The notes below the pieces were generated by a model, which worked only from the letters and a program-made list of their open reading frames with translations, ran no database searches and was not told the DNA's origin. A stretch of DNA of 40,378 nucleotides from an uncultured Clostridia bacterium (GTDB lineage Bacteria > Bacillota > Clostridia > Oscillospirales > CAG-272): positions 1 to 40,378 of the forward strand of contig CALWTY010000020.1 of NCBI GenBank assembly GCA_944384585.1. Direction: 5' to 3'. Positions 8,119 through 15,724 of the stretch are shown in pieces (position 1 is the stretch's first letter; each line of letters starts with the position of its first letter). The translations under genes were made by a program, and so were the position numbers.

Positions 8119-8147
8119 TTTACAAATTGCCGTAAATATGGTATAAT
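8119..8147 (+). promoter_or_regulatory. Promoter of the glycan-utilisation operon
   Basis: TTTACA at 8119-8124 and TATAAT at 8142-8147 are spaced by 17 bp. It is the only strong promoter I find before the ten-gene glycan locus. The predicted start is near 8154, leaving a leader of about 135 nt. Confidence 0.85.
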
Positions 8148-8165
8148 ATTGATGAAAATTACTTA

Positions 8166-8179
8166 AACGCTTAAGCGTT
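8166..8179. promoter_or_regulatory. Perfect palindromic operator, probably for the LacI-family regulator
   Basis: AACGCTTAAGCGTT is a perfect 14-bp palindrome, centred about 25 bp after the -10 box. A bound repressor there would block early transcription. The locus encodes one LacI-family protein (12119-13132), and that family binds such symmetric sites. The pairing of site and protein is inference. Confidence 0.65.
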
Positions 8180-8288
8180 CTGACCGAAAAAACAATCGGA
8201 AACACGGAAAAACCGCGACATCATGTTATGAAAAAGCCACAAATCAGGGGTTGGTTTACCGAAAAAACGCCGAAGAAACGGAGGGCAT

Positions 8289-11117
8289 ATGAAAAAAGGC
8301 GGAGGGCGGCGCGCGACGGCGCTGCTGTTTGCGGCGGGGCTGGCGGCGACGACGGTCGTTCTGGCCTGCTGTACGGAAGGAGAAGCGGGAGGAAAGAATG
8401 TGGACAAGGTGCTGAAGAAGCCGGAATCGCTGGCGATGCCGAGCTACACGCAGGTATCGGGGGAGAGCGCCAAATATCGGATCCATGAGGACGGGGGGCT
8501 GATCTACGATATGCTCTCCCGCGAGGCGGAGAAGACGGGGACGCTCCACCGGTACGACGACGCGAAGAAGCGGAGCGCGACGCTGCTCTTCGAGGAGAGG
8601 GAGGTGGAGCTGTCGCTCCCGACGGAATTCACCGCCTACGATATGATCCCGATCGACTACACGATCAGGCGGAAGGAGGCGGTCAACGACCCCGTCACGA
8701 TCGAGGCGGTCGCCTATGAGGAGGCGGGGCGCTACGACGGAAGCTGCTTCGATCTGACCGTGCCGGGCACGCTCGATCTCTCCTACGAATACCTCGGCTT
8801 CGTGACGGGGACGGTCAAGGAGGGCGTCAGGAACAATATGCAGCGCAAGAACAACGACGAGCCCGCCGCCTTCTATCCCGACTATGAGACGACGGAGCTG
8901 AACCCCTCCGGCACGGTGACGGCGGGGGATCTGGTGTGGCTGCGCTTCCGCTATACCAACACCGGCAATACCGTCCTCGACTGCGAGGGGCAGGGAAACT
9001 TCAATCTCTTCCCGCAGCTCTATAAGAAAAAAGCCGACGGAAGCTGGGGCTATTTCGGAAAGCCCTTCAATCAGTATGTGCGGGAGCTGAGCTACGTCTA
9101 CCCCGGCGAGAGCCGGGAGTTCTGGCTCAATTTCCTCGTCGATTTCAGCGCGGAGGACTACGGTAAGACGCCGATGAATCTCGGCCTGCTCCCCGGGGAA
9201 TACAAGCTGGTGCTGACGGCGCTCTACCGCTCGGAGCTGGATTACAACGCCGAGGTGAATCTCTACCACGGGCGGACGATGAACGTGGCGGAGTACACCT
9301 TCCGCGTCTCGGAGACGGAGCAGGATACCGTGGCGTCGGAGGTGAGGACGGTTTCGCGGGACGCCGCCGACGACGGCGCGAAGAAGAGCTGGCTGCATTA
9401 TTTCGAGGAGTTCATGACGACCTTTGAGCAGCACCGGAACGGCCTGCCCGACGAGGTGACGACGGGGCGGCTGTGGCTGCAGTGTGCGCCCTGGACCGAT
9501 CAGATCGTCCTCAGGGTGATCTGCTCCGATCCCCAGAAGCTCCTGTCGGTCAAGGTGCCCGTGACGGTGGAGACCGACTCCCTCGGAATCGAGTACGATC
9601 CCGACAACATCAACGTCATCGTCAACGAGGAGGGGCATGAGGAGCCGGTGATCTGCATCCAGTCGATGCCGGATCTCCGCGCCAACGCCCATATCTCCCC
9701 CTATCCCGAGAGGACGATCGTGAACGATCTGCTCACCATGCGGGACTGCGGCGCGAACGTGACAAGCTGGCAGGGCTTCACCTGGCTGTTTGACGCGGTG
9801 GCGAACGAGGTGTCCTCCACCTCGCAGGGGAGCATGGGGACGAAGGTCAACCTGCCGGGCGATTCCCTGAAATACGCCCTTGACGTCTGCCGCGCCCTGG
9901 GCATGAAATCGCTGGGGCTTGCCTCCTATCCCTACGGCAGAACGGCGGTCGCGAGCGCGGCGAGCTGGCTGACGCGGGAGGAGTATACCTTCCGTCCGGG
10001 ATCAAGCTGGGCGGAGGCGGATTATTCCGACGATACCGTCGCGCTGGCCAACGCCGTCGTCACCCTCTATGAGCGCTCCCGCTGGGGGGATCTCTATTGG
10101 AGCGACGCGACGGGGCGCAACGTCTATACCATCGAGGACACCCGCGGGCTGATGCGCTACGAGCATCAGTGCCGTTACGGGATCGGGGACGGCTCGAAGA
10201 AGGCGTTCCGCGATTGGGTCAAGGAGAAATACGGGACGATCGAGGCGGTCAACCGGGCGTGGGGGAGCGACTATCAAATGTTCCTGGAGATCGATCCCGA
10301 AAAGGATCAGCCATATGAGGAGACCGCCTTCGGGAAATGGGTTTCCTATACCAACAAAAGCACGCCCTTCTACGAGTGGTCGCCGGCGCTGATCGACTTC
10401 GATCTCTTCCGCACCGAGCTGCGGCTGGACAGCTATGAGCTGTTCCTCTCCGAGATGAGCAAGGAGGACGAGGGCGCCTCCGTTCAGATCAGGACGGAGG
10501 GCAGCCAGTTCCTGGTGCCGGGGATCGATCCCGAAACGACGAATATGCACTACCGTCAGATCCAATACGCCCAGCTCAAGGGCGCGGTGATCGCGGAGGT
10601 GATCGCCCCCTCCGACGCGGTGACGGCGCACTGTGACTATACCCGCCTTGCCGTCACGCCGAGCGAGGTCAGATGGCTGACGAGGCAGGCGACCGACAAC
10701 GGGATCATTTCGATGCTGCTGCCGCAGTTCCACGATATGCGGGACATCGCCCTCAACGACCGCTACGGCGAGGACTATACCGGCTACTATAATCTGAGCG
10801 ACGAGGTCGCCCTCGGCGCGTATGTGCATCAGCTCACGGCGGTCTTCCCGTGGTGGAAGGCGACCTATGAGGAGGGCGGCGTGCCGGGGATTCTCTGGCA
10901 GGACTTCGAATGCAACGGCTTCGTGACCGAGACGCAGATCAAGGAGATGAAGTTCTTCAAGGCCAAGCTCGATCAGATGCTCTCCGACCCCGAGGTGAGG
11001 AAAATGACGGCGACAGACCGCCGGAACGTGACGGAGGACGTGATCGGAAAGAATACCTACGATCCCGCCTTCATCGAAGGGATGATCGCGGAGGTGCAGA
11101 AGGAGCGGCAGCGCTGA
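8289..11117 (+). CDS. Secreted lipoprotein with a GH42-like (beta-galactosidase-type) TIM barrel
   Basis: This 942-residue lipoprotein begins with a positively charged signal peptide and lipobox VLAC (cysteine 27), so it should be anchored outside the membrane. Residues ~60-400 look like beta-sandwich modules. Residues ~470-900 look like a glycosidase barrel. The segment KAFRDWVKEKYGTIEAVNRA resembles GH42 and its relatives, where it follows the acid/base region. Candidate catalytic acids are E616 (in YTIED) and E737 (in RTEGSQ), by position only. It is the first gene after the operon promoter and operator. The ATG at 8289 follows ACGGAGGGC. Substrate cannot be deduced; the neighbouring alpha-mannosidase suggests a mannose-containing glycan. 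Another clan-A glycosidase family is possible. Confidence 0.7.
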   Translation: MKKGGGRRATALLFAAGLAATTVVLACCTEGEAGGKNVDKVLKKPESLAMPSYTQVSGESAKYRIHEDGGLIYDMLSREAEKTGTLHRYDDAKKRSATLLFEEREVELSLPTEFTAYDMIPIDYTIRRKEAVNDPVTIEAVAYEEAGRYDGSCFDLTVPGTLDLSYEYLGFVTGTVKEGVRNNMQRKNNDEPAAFYPDYETTELNPSGTVTAGDLVWLRFRYTNTGNTVLDCEGQGNFNLFPQLYKKKADGSWGYFGKPFNQYVRELSYVYPGESREFWLNFLVDFSAEDYGKTPMNLGLLPGEYKLVLTALYRSELDYNAEVNLYHGRTMNVAEYTFRVSETEQDTVASEVRTVSRDAADDGAKKSWLHYFEEFMTTFEQHRNGLPDEVTTGRLWLQCAPWTDQIVLRVICSDPQKLLSVKVPVTVETDSLGIEYDPDNINVIVNEEGHEEPVICIQSMPDLRANAHISPYPERTIVNDLLTMRDCGANVTSWQGFTWLFDAVANEVSSTSQGSMGTKVNLPGDSLKYALDVCRALGMKSLGLASYPYGRTAVASAASWLTREEYTFRPGSSWAEADYSDDTVALANAVVTLYERSRWGDLYWSDATGRNVYTIEDTRGLMRYEHQCRYGIGDGSKKAFRDWVKEKYGTIEAVNRAWGSDYQMFLEIDPEKDQPYEETAFGKWVSYTNKSTPFYEWSPALIDFDLFRTELRLDSYELFLSEMSKEDEGASVQIRTEGSQFLVPGIDPETTNMHYRQIQYAQLKGAVIAEVIAPSDAVTAHCDYTRLAVTPSEVRWLTRQATDNGIISMLLPQFHDMRDIALNDRYGEDYTGYYNLSDEVALGAYVHQLTAVFPWWKATYEEGGVPGILWQDFECNGFVTETQIKEMKFFKAKLDQMLSDPEVRKMTATDRRNVTEDVIGKNTYDPAFIEGMIAEVQKERQR

Positions 11118-11143
11118 AGCGCTCGCCGGGAGACCATCAACCC

Positions 11144-11161
11144 TTCCCGCCGAGGCGGGAA
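11144..11161 (+). other. Small intercistronic hairpin
   Basis: TTCCCGCC at 11144-11151 is followed after two bases by its complement at 11154-11161. There is no T tract, so it is more likely an mRNA-stabilising or processing stem than a terminator. It lies 25 bp before the next gene. Confidence 0.5.
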
Positions 11162-11186
11162 AATGATAGAAACGGAGGAAAATCCA

Positions 11187-11966
11187 ATGAAAAAGATGAC
11201 GGCAATATTGCTTGCGCTGCTGCTGACGGCCGGCCTCCCGGCCTGTAAATCGGGAGAGGGCGGGAAGGACAGCGGCACAAACGGAACGGGCGGCGGGGAC
11301 GATCCCATCGTCGTCAGCGAGGAGAAGACCGAACCCCAGGGCAGCACTGCCCCGACGGAATCGGGGACGGAGCCCGGGACGGCACCGGAAACGGAGCCTC
11401 CCGCACCGGAGGTGCCGGCGTCCGGCTACTGCGCAGTGGGAGAGGTTGACGCAGACGGGAAGCGGGCGGCGGTGCTGTTCGGGAACGGGCTGGTGAAGAC
11501 GATGACCTATGCGGGCGACGCGCCGGCGCCGGGCAGCGTACTGTACTTTGAGACCGAGGGGGATCTGATCGCCTTTGCGGCGGTGGCGCTGAGCGATTAC
11601 AGCCAGTGGCGGGTCTTCAGCGATCCGTCGGGCGATCATATGTACAGCACCGACTTGACGTCGGAATGGCGGCATTATTTCGACGAGGCCGCCGTCGGCT
11701 TCCTGAAGTTCAGCGATACCGAATGGCGGGTCTTCAGCGGCAAGACGATGATGAAGATCGCCGCCGATGCCTTTGAGTACCCCGGAACGGCATACCCCTC
11801 CAACCTCTGGGCCTATGACGGGGACGGCAACACCACCCTCGACCTGATCTTTGCCGATGCGACGAAGCAGTACGATAACGGCGAGGTGAAGGACGTGACG
11901 CTGCTCTTCAGCGGCGATAAGACCGGCTTCGCGGCGGGCGACAAAACCGTCACGATACAGAAATAA
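11187..11966 (+). CDS. Exported lipoprotein with one CAVGE domain (unknown function)
   Basis: This 259-residue protein has a signal peptide with lipobox LPAC (cysteine 20). A low-complexity linker (about 21-78) rich in Gly, Thr, Glu and Pro follows, then a globular domain from about 79 to the end. That domain opens with GYCAVGEVD. It has an AAVLFGNG strand and a PAPGSVL turn, then two tryptophan-arginine repeats (SQWRVF and TEWRVFSGK), and closes with DLIFAD. The same order recurs in the proteins at 20331-21965 and 22003-23334, so this is a locus-specific domain family. The frame is open upstream, but the ATG at 11187 is chosen because GGAGGAAAA precedes it and the signal peptide begins there. 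I do not recognise the domain with certainty; it resembles beta-barrel modules of clostridial surface-layer proteins. Confidence 0.8.
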   Translation: MKKMTAILLALLLTAGLPACKSGEGGKDSGTNGTGGGDDPIVVSEEKTEPQGSTAPTESGTEPGTAPETEPPAPEVPASGYCAVGEVDADGKRAAVLFGNGLVKTMTYAGDAPAPGSVLYFETEGDLIAFAAVALSDYSQWRVFSDPSGDHMYSTDLTSEWRHYFDEAAVGFLKFSDTEWRVFSGKTMMKIAADAFEYPGTAYPSNLWAYDGDGNTTLDLIFADATKQYDNGEVKDVTLLFSGDKTGFAAGDKTVTIQK

Positions 11967-12000
11967 GACAGCGCCCGCGGGGAGCGGCGCGCCTCCGCGG

Positions 12001-12070
12001 GCATCCGGGGGACGGCGTCCCAAACGGGCATCCGGGGGACGGCGTCCCAAACGGGCACCCGGGGGACGGC
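12001..12070. repeat. 27-bp tandem repeat, about 2.6 copies
   Basis: A unit starting GCATCCGGGGGACGGCGTCC repeats at 12001, 12028 and 12055 with a period of exactly 27 bp; the third copy has one change and is cut short. It fills the gap between the lipoprotein and the LacI gene and contains GGGAC/GTCCC self-complementarity. It has no spacer structure, so it is not CRISPR. Confidence 0.9.
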
Positions 12071-12118
12071 AGACCGGGCCGGGGAAGCCCCTTACGCGGG
12101 ACAGAAAGCGAGAAGGAC

Positions 12119-13132
12119 ATGGTCACGATCAAGGAGATCGCCAAACGGGTCGGCAAGACGGAAGCCACCGTCTCGATGGCGCTCAACAACAAGCCGGGCG
12201 TCAGCGATGCGGTGCGGAACAACATCAAGCAGGTCGCCCTCGACATGGGCTATATGCCGAACATCATCGCAAGGGAGCTTTCGACGAAGGTCAGCTCCAC
12301 GGTCGGGCTGGTCGTGCCGGATCTCGGCAACCCCTTCTTCTCGGCGTTTGCCGGGAGCGTCAACAACTGCCTGTCGGCGCGCGGCTACAAGATGATGATC
12401 TCGATCTCGAACCAGTCGGTCGGGAACGAGGCGGCGGCGGTCTTCGACATGATCTCCCGCCGCGTCGACGGGATCATCATCGTGCCGGTCACCGACGAGG
12501 TGGGAACGGCGGACTATGCGGGGGTGCTGAAGCAGTCGGGAATCCCCTTCGTCCTTGCGACCTCCTATTACCCGGCGTGGGAGACGCATCGGGTGATGTC
12601 GGATCTGACAACGGGGGAGCGGCTGGCCTACGATTATCTGATCAAGATCGGCCATCGCCGCATCCTCTTCCTCGGCACCAACCCCCTCTCCCCCTCGAAC
12701 TCCCTTCGGATCAAGGGCGCCTACAGCGCCTGCGAGAAGCTCGGCTTCCCGCCGGAGGAGCTGGTGGAGGTGCAGTCGCTGAAGGCGCCGGATTTCCGGA
12801 ACGCCTATCAGTTCATGCGGGAGGAGCTGGCAAAAAAGCGCTTCCGCTATACGGCAATCACGACGATCAACGACATCATGGCTCTCGGCGTGATGAAGGC
12901 GCTGACCGAATTCGGGCTGAAGGTGCCGCAGAATGTCTCGCTGATGGGCTTTGATAATCTGATCTTCTCCGAGATCGCCACCGTCCCGCTCTCGACCGTG
13001 GAGCAGGATATCGTCGGGATCTCGGAGCGCACCGTCGAGTCGCTGCTCGACGGAAGCTGGAAGAATCCCGAATGCGTCAGGATCAGGCCGCGGCTGGTGC
13101 TGCGGTCCTCGGCCTGCGCCAACAAAAGCTGA
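12119..13132 (+). CDS. LacI-family transcriptional regulator
   Basis: This is a 337-residue repressor-type regulator. Residues 2-50 form the LacI helix-turn-helix and hinge helix (TIKEIAKRVGKTEATVSMAL, then PNIIARELSTK). A periplasmic-binding-protein-like sensor domain follows, with VGLVVPDLGNPFF as its first strand and SLMGFDNL near the end. Members bind a sugar or sugar phosphate, which releases the DNA. It lies inside the glycan operon and probably represses it through the palindrome at 8166-8179. The ATG at 12119 follows AGCGAGAAGG. It is unusual in being third in the operon rather than first or divergent, which would give autoregulation. The effector is unknown; mannose or a mannoside is a guess from context. 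Confidence 0.93.
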   Translation: MVTIKEIAKRVGKTEATVSMALNNKPGVSDAVRNNIKQVALDMGYMPNIIARELSTKVSSTVGLVVPDLGNPFFSAFAGSVNNCLSARGYKMMISISNQSVGNEAAAVFDMISRRVDGIIIVPVTDEVGTADYAGVLKQSGIPFVLATSYYPAWETHRVMSDLTTGERLAYDYLIKIGHRRILFLGTNPLSPSNSLRIKGAYSACEKLGFPPEELVEVQSLKAPDFRNAYQFMREELAKKRFRYTAITTINDIMALGVMKALTEFGLKVPQNVSLMGFDNLIFSEIATVPLSTVEQDIVGISERTVESLLDGSWKNPECVRIRPRLVLRSSACANKS

Positions 13133-13154
13133 AACTGCGGAAAGGAATGAGCGA

Positions 13155-14606
13155 ATGAAAGAGAAACTGATCGCGCTTCTTCTGATGACGGCGCTGCTGG
13201 CGGCTCTGCCGTCGCTGACCGCCTGCCGGAAGGAAGCGGGAAAGGACGATGACAGCACCGCCTCCGGCGGGACGACTGTGACGGAGGAGGACAGGATCTA
13301 TCCCGAGCTGCCGGACAAGACCTATTCCGATTATGAATTTACCTTTGCCCAGTGGGACATCGACGGCTGGGGGATGCTGCAGGACATTACGGCGGAGGCC
13401 TCCGACGAATCGAAGGTCGGCGCCGCCGTCTATCGGCGCAACCGCACGATCGAGGACCGCTATGACGTGACGATCGGCCTGCTGTCGCAGGATATCAACA
13501 CCATTCAGCAGACCTATCAGCAGCAGGTGGGCTCGGGGGATCAGGACGTCGACGTCTTTCTTGTGCGGTCGCACGAGATGCAGTTCGTGCTGCCCGCCGA
13601 TCTCTGCCTGGATCTGCACGAGCTGCCCTACTGCGATTTTGAAAAGCCCTGGTGGGACAGCAACGCCGTCAGCCAGTTCTCCATCGGCGGCAGGCTCTAT
13701 ATGGTGGAATCGGATATCACCCTCCGCGACAAGAACGCCACCGCCTGCGTGATGTTCAACAAGCGCGTCCAGCAGGACTATAACATCGGGGAGATCTATC
13801 CCCTCGTCGAGCGCGGGGAATGGACCTGGGACAAGATGATCGAGCTTGCTAAAAAGGCGACGCATGACAACGGCGATTCGGTTTGGAACGAGGAGGATAC
13901 CTGGGGGCTGGTCTCGCTGGACGATCTGACCTATATCATGCTCCACGGCGGCGGCGGACGCTATGCGACCAAGGATTCCGATGACCTGCCGATCCCCGGC
14001 TTCCGTGACGAGAGGACGCTGGAGGTGGCGCAGAAGGTGGTGGATATCCTCTTCAACGAGGAGTATTTCTTCCATCTCTCCAAAAGCACGGCAAGCGACA
14101 GCGGCTCGATCTTCACCGATAACAGGGCCCTGTTCTACACCGACGCGATCTTCCGCGCCCAGAGCTTCAACGACATGGAGGCCGACTTCGGCATCATGCC
14201 CGTCCCGAAGTACAACGAGGCACAGAAGGACTACGGTCACTCGGTTTCGATCCATTTCTCCTCCGCCCTGACCGTTCCGAAGACCAACAACAATCCCGAA
14301 AGGACCTCCGTTATCCTGGAGGCGCTGGCGGCGGAATCGAAGTATACGGTGATTCCGGAATACTACGACATCTACGTCAAGGTGCGCAACACCCGCGACG
14401 AGGAGGCCAAGGAGATGCTCGATCTGATCTTCGCGACCCGCGTCTATGATCTCGGGGAGTTCTTCCAGTTCGGCGCGTTCAACTCCGCCTTCCTCCGCAT
14501 CTGGACCAACCATACCACGGAGGGGGTCGCCACGCTCTATCAGCAGTACGATGCCAGGGTGCAGGCGGCGATCGAGGAGTTTATCGAGAAGGTGGTCAGG
14601 GAATGA
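13155..14606 (+). CDS. Sugar-binding lipoprotein, ABC family 1 (no permease nearby)
   Basis: This 483-residue extracellular solute-binding protein has a signal peptide with lipobox LTAC (cysteine 24) and a short Asp/Ser linker. Its two-lobed fold resembles family 1 oligosaccharide-binding proteins. Segments such as WDIDGWGML, DVDVFLVRSHEM, GRLYMVESDI, MFNKRV and GEWTWDKM follow the usual order of that family. Such proteins hand sugars to two membrane permeases and an MsiK/MsmK-type ATPase. None of these is in the window, so it either serves a transporter encoded elsewhere or acts as a glycan-binding surface protein. It starts 22 bp after the LacI gene behind AAAGGAATG and ends in an ATGA overlap with the esterase-like gene. 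Confidence 0.87.
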   Translation: MKEKLIALLLMTALLAALPSLTACRKEAGKDDDSTASGGTTVTEEDRIYPELPDKTYSDYEFTFAQWDIDGWGMLQDITAEASDESKVGAAVYRRNRTIEDRYDVTIGLLSQDINTIQQTYQQQVGSGDQDVDVFLVRSHEMQFVLPADLCLDLHELPYCDFEKPWWDSNAVSQFSIGGRLYMVESDITLRDKNATACVMFNKRVQQDYNIGEIYPLVERGEWTWDKMIELAKKATHDNGDSVWNEEDTWGLVSLDDLTYIMLHGGGGRYATKDSDDLPIPGFRDERTLEVAQKVVDILFNEEYFFHLSKSTASDSGSIFTDNRALFYTDAIFRAQSFNDMEADFGIMPVPKYNEAQKDYGHSVSIHFSSALTVPKTNNNPERTSVILEALAAESKYTVIPEYYDIYVKVRNTRDEEAKEMLDLIFATRVYDLGEFFQFGAFNSAFLRIWTNHTTEGVATLYQQYDARVQAAIEEFIEKVVRE

Positions 14607-15694
14607 GGGTGCTGTCTCCCTGCCCGTATCGGGTCTTTCAGCGGGGCGTCCCGCTGACATTGAAGCTGTGGTCGGAGAAGCGCCCGACCGCCTGCCGGGT
14701 GCTGGTCAGAGAGGCCGGGTCGGAGGAACCGGTCTTCGAGGGGACGCTGCCCCTCTTCGAAGGCATGGCTGCGGACTCCCCCGACTGCGGCGCAAAGCCG
14801 CGGGAAGGAATGGCTGCGGACTCCCCCGACAGCGCCGCAAAACGGCGGGAAGGAATGGCTGCCGGCGGCGGGGGGCTTCTGACCGCCTCGCTCTCCCTCC
14901 CCGCGGGAGGCTGGTATACGATCACGGTGACGGCGGCGGGGGAGCAGGTCACCGTCTCTCCCTTCGGGGTCGGGGAGGTCTTTGTCATCGCCGGCCAGTC
15001 CCACGCCACCAATTCCAACAACCGACAGTTCCGCGTGCGGGAGCCGCAGGGACGGATCACCGTCTATGATCCCGCCGACGGAAGCTGGCGGGTGGCACAC
15101 GACCGACAGCCCTGCTACGACTCCTCGGAGTACAACGCCCGCTTCGGCAGCCTCTGGCCGGTCACCTTCGATGCCCTGTTCGAGCGGCTGCGGCTGCCCG
15201 TCGGCATGACCAACGCCGCCTACGGCGCAACGGCGCTCTTTCAGTGGATGCCGGGGCATGAGAGCCGCCTGTTTGAGAACCTGCTTACCTGCTGCCGCGC
15301 GGCGGGGCAGTTCCGGGCGATCCTGTGGCAGCAGGGGGAATCGGATGTGATGTGGCGGACGGAAACCGCCGATTATGTGGCGGGGATGAAGCGGCTGAAG
15401 GCCTCGCTGGAGGCGGCGCTCGGCTTCGGAACGAGGTGGCTGGTCGCCAAATCGACGATCCATCCCTCCGTCTATCATGAGCCGGAGCAGGAGGAGAAGA
15501 TCCGCGCCGCGGACGATATTCTGTGGCAGACCGAGGGCTTCTTCCCGGGGCCCGACACCGATACCCTTACCGGCGACTGCCGCGACGCGCCCCAAACCTT
15601 CAGCGGCCATCTGACCGAAAAGGGACAGCTTCTGGCGGGGGCGATGTGGGCGGAGTGCCTGGCGGGCTTCATCAAACGGGATTCAGAACGATAA
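14603..15694 (+). CDS. SGNH-type carbohydrate esterase, sialate O-acetylesterase-like
   Basis: This 363-residue protein matches the sialate-O-acetylesterase/SASA group in two blocks. GQSH, with the nucleophile-type serine at 133, is followed by WQQGESD at 242-248, the GxSD-like block, and a C-terminal histidine region (FSGHLT). Residues 1-120 look like a small beta-sandwich. It has no signal peptide, so it is probably cytoplasmic, removing acetyl groups from imported sugars. A 15-residue tandem repeat (residues 53-87) interrupts the sandwich domain. Its start overlaps the stop of the binding-protein gene (ATGA), so the two are coupled. The substrate is not shown by the sequence; related enzymes also act on xylan or mannan acetyl groups. 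Confidence 0.78.
   Translation: MRVLSPCPYRVFQRGVPLTLKLWSEKRPTACRVLVREAGSEEPVFEGTLPLFEGMAADSPDCGAKPREGMAADSPDSAAKRREGMAAGGGGLLTASLSLPAGGWYTITVTAAGEQVTVSPFGVGEVFVIAGQSHATNSNNRQFRVREPQGRITVYDPADGSWRVAHDRQPCYDSSEYNARFGSLWPVTFDALFERLRLPVGMTNAAYGATALFQWMPGHESRLFENLLTCCRAAGQFRAILWQQGESDVMWRTETADYVAGMKRLKASLEAALGFGTRWLVAKSTIHPSVYHEPEQEEKIRAADDILWQTEGFFPGPDTDTLTGDCRDAPQTFSGHLTEKGQLLAGAMWAECLAGFIKRDSER
14759..14863 (+). repeat. 45-bp in-frame tandem repeat inside the esterase gene
   Basis: Two full units (14759-14803 and 14804-14848) and a third begun at 14849 encode EGMAADSPD, then A-K-x-R. The copies differ at a few codons. Because the period is a multiple of three, the frame is kept. Confidence 0.9.
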
Positions 15695-15724
15695 AAGGAA
15701 GCGGCATCGGCCGCAGGGAGAGAT

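Noticed and set aside
8289..11117. Confident assignment of the GH42-like lipoprotein as a beta-galactosidase
   Set aside because: Only the KEKYGTIEAVNRA-type segment is clearly GH42-like. Catalytic residues are guessed, and the context suggests mannosides, so substrate is left open.
12001..12070. CRISPR array
   Set aside because: Units are contiguous without unique spacers, only 2.6 copies exist, and no cas gene is present. The same applies to the other tandem repeats.
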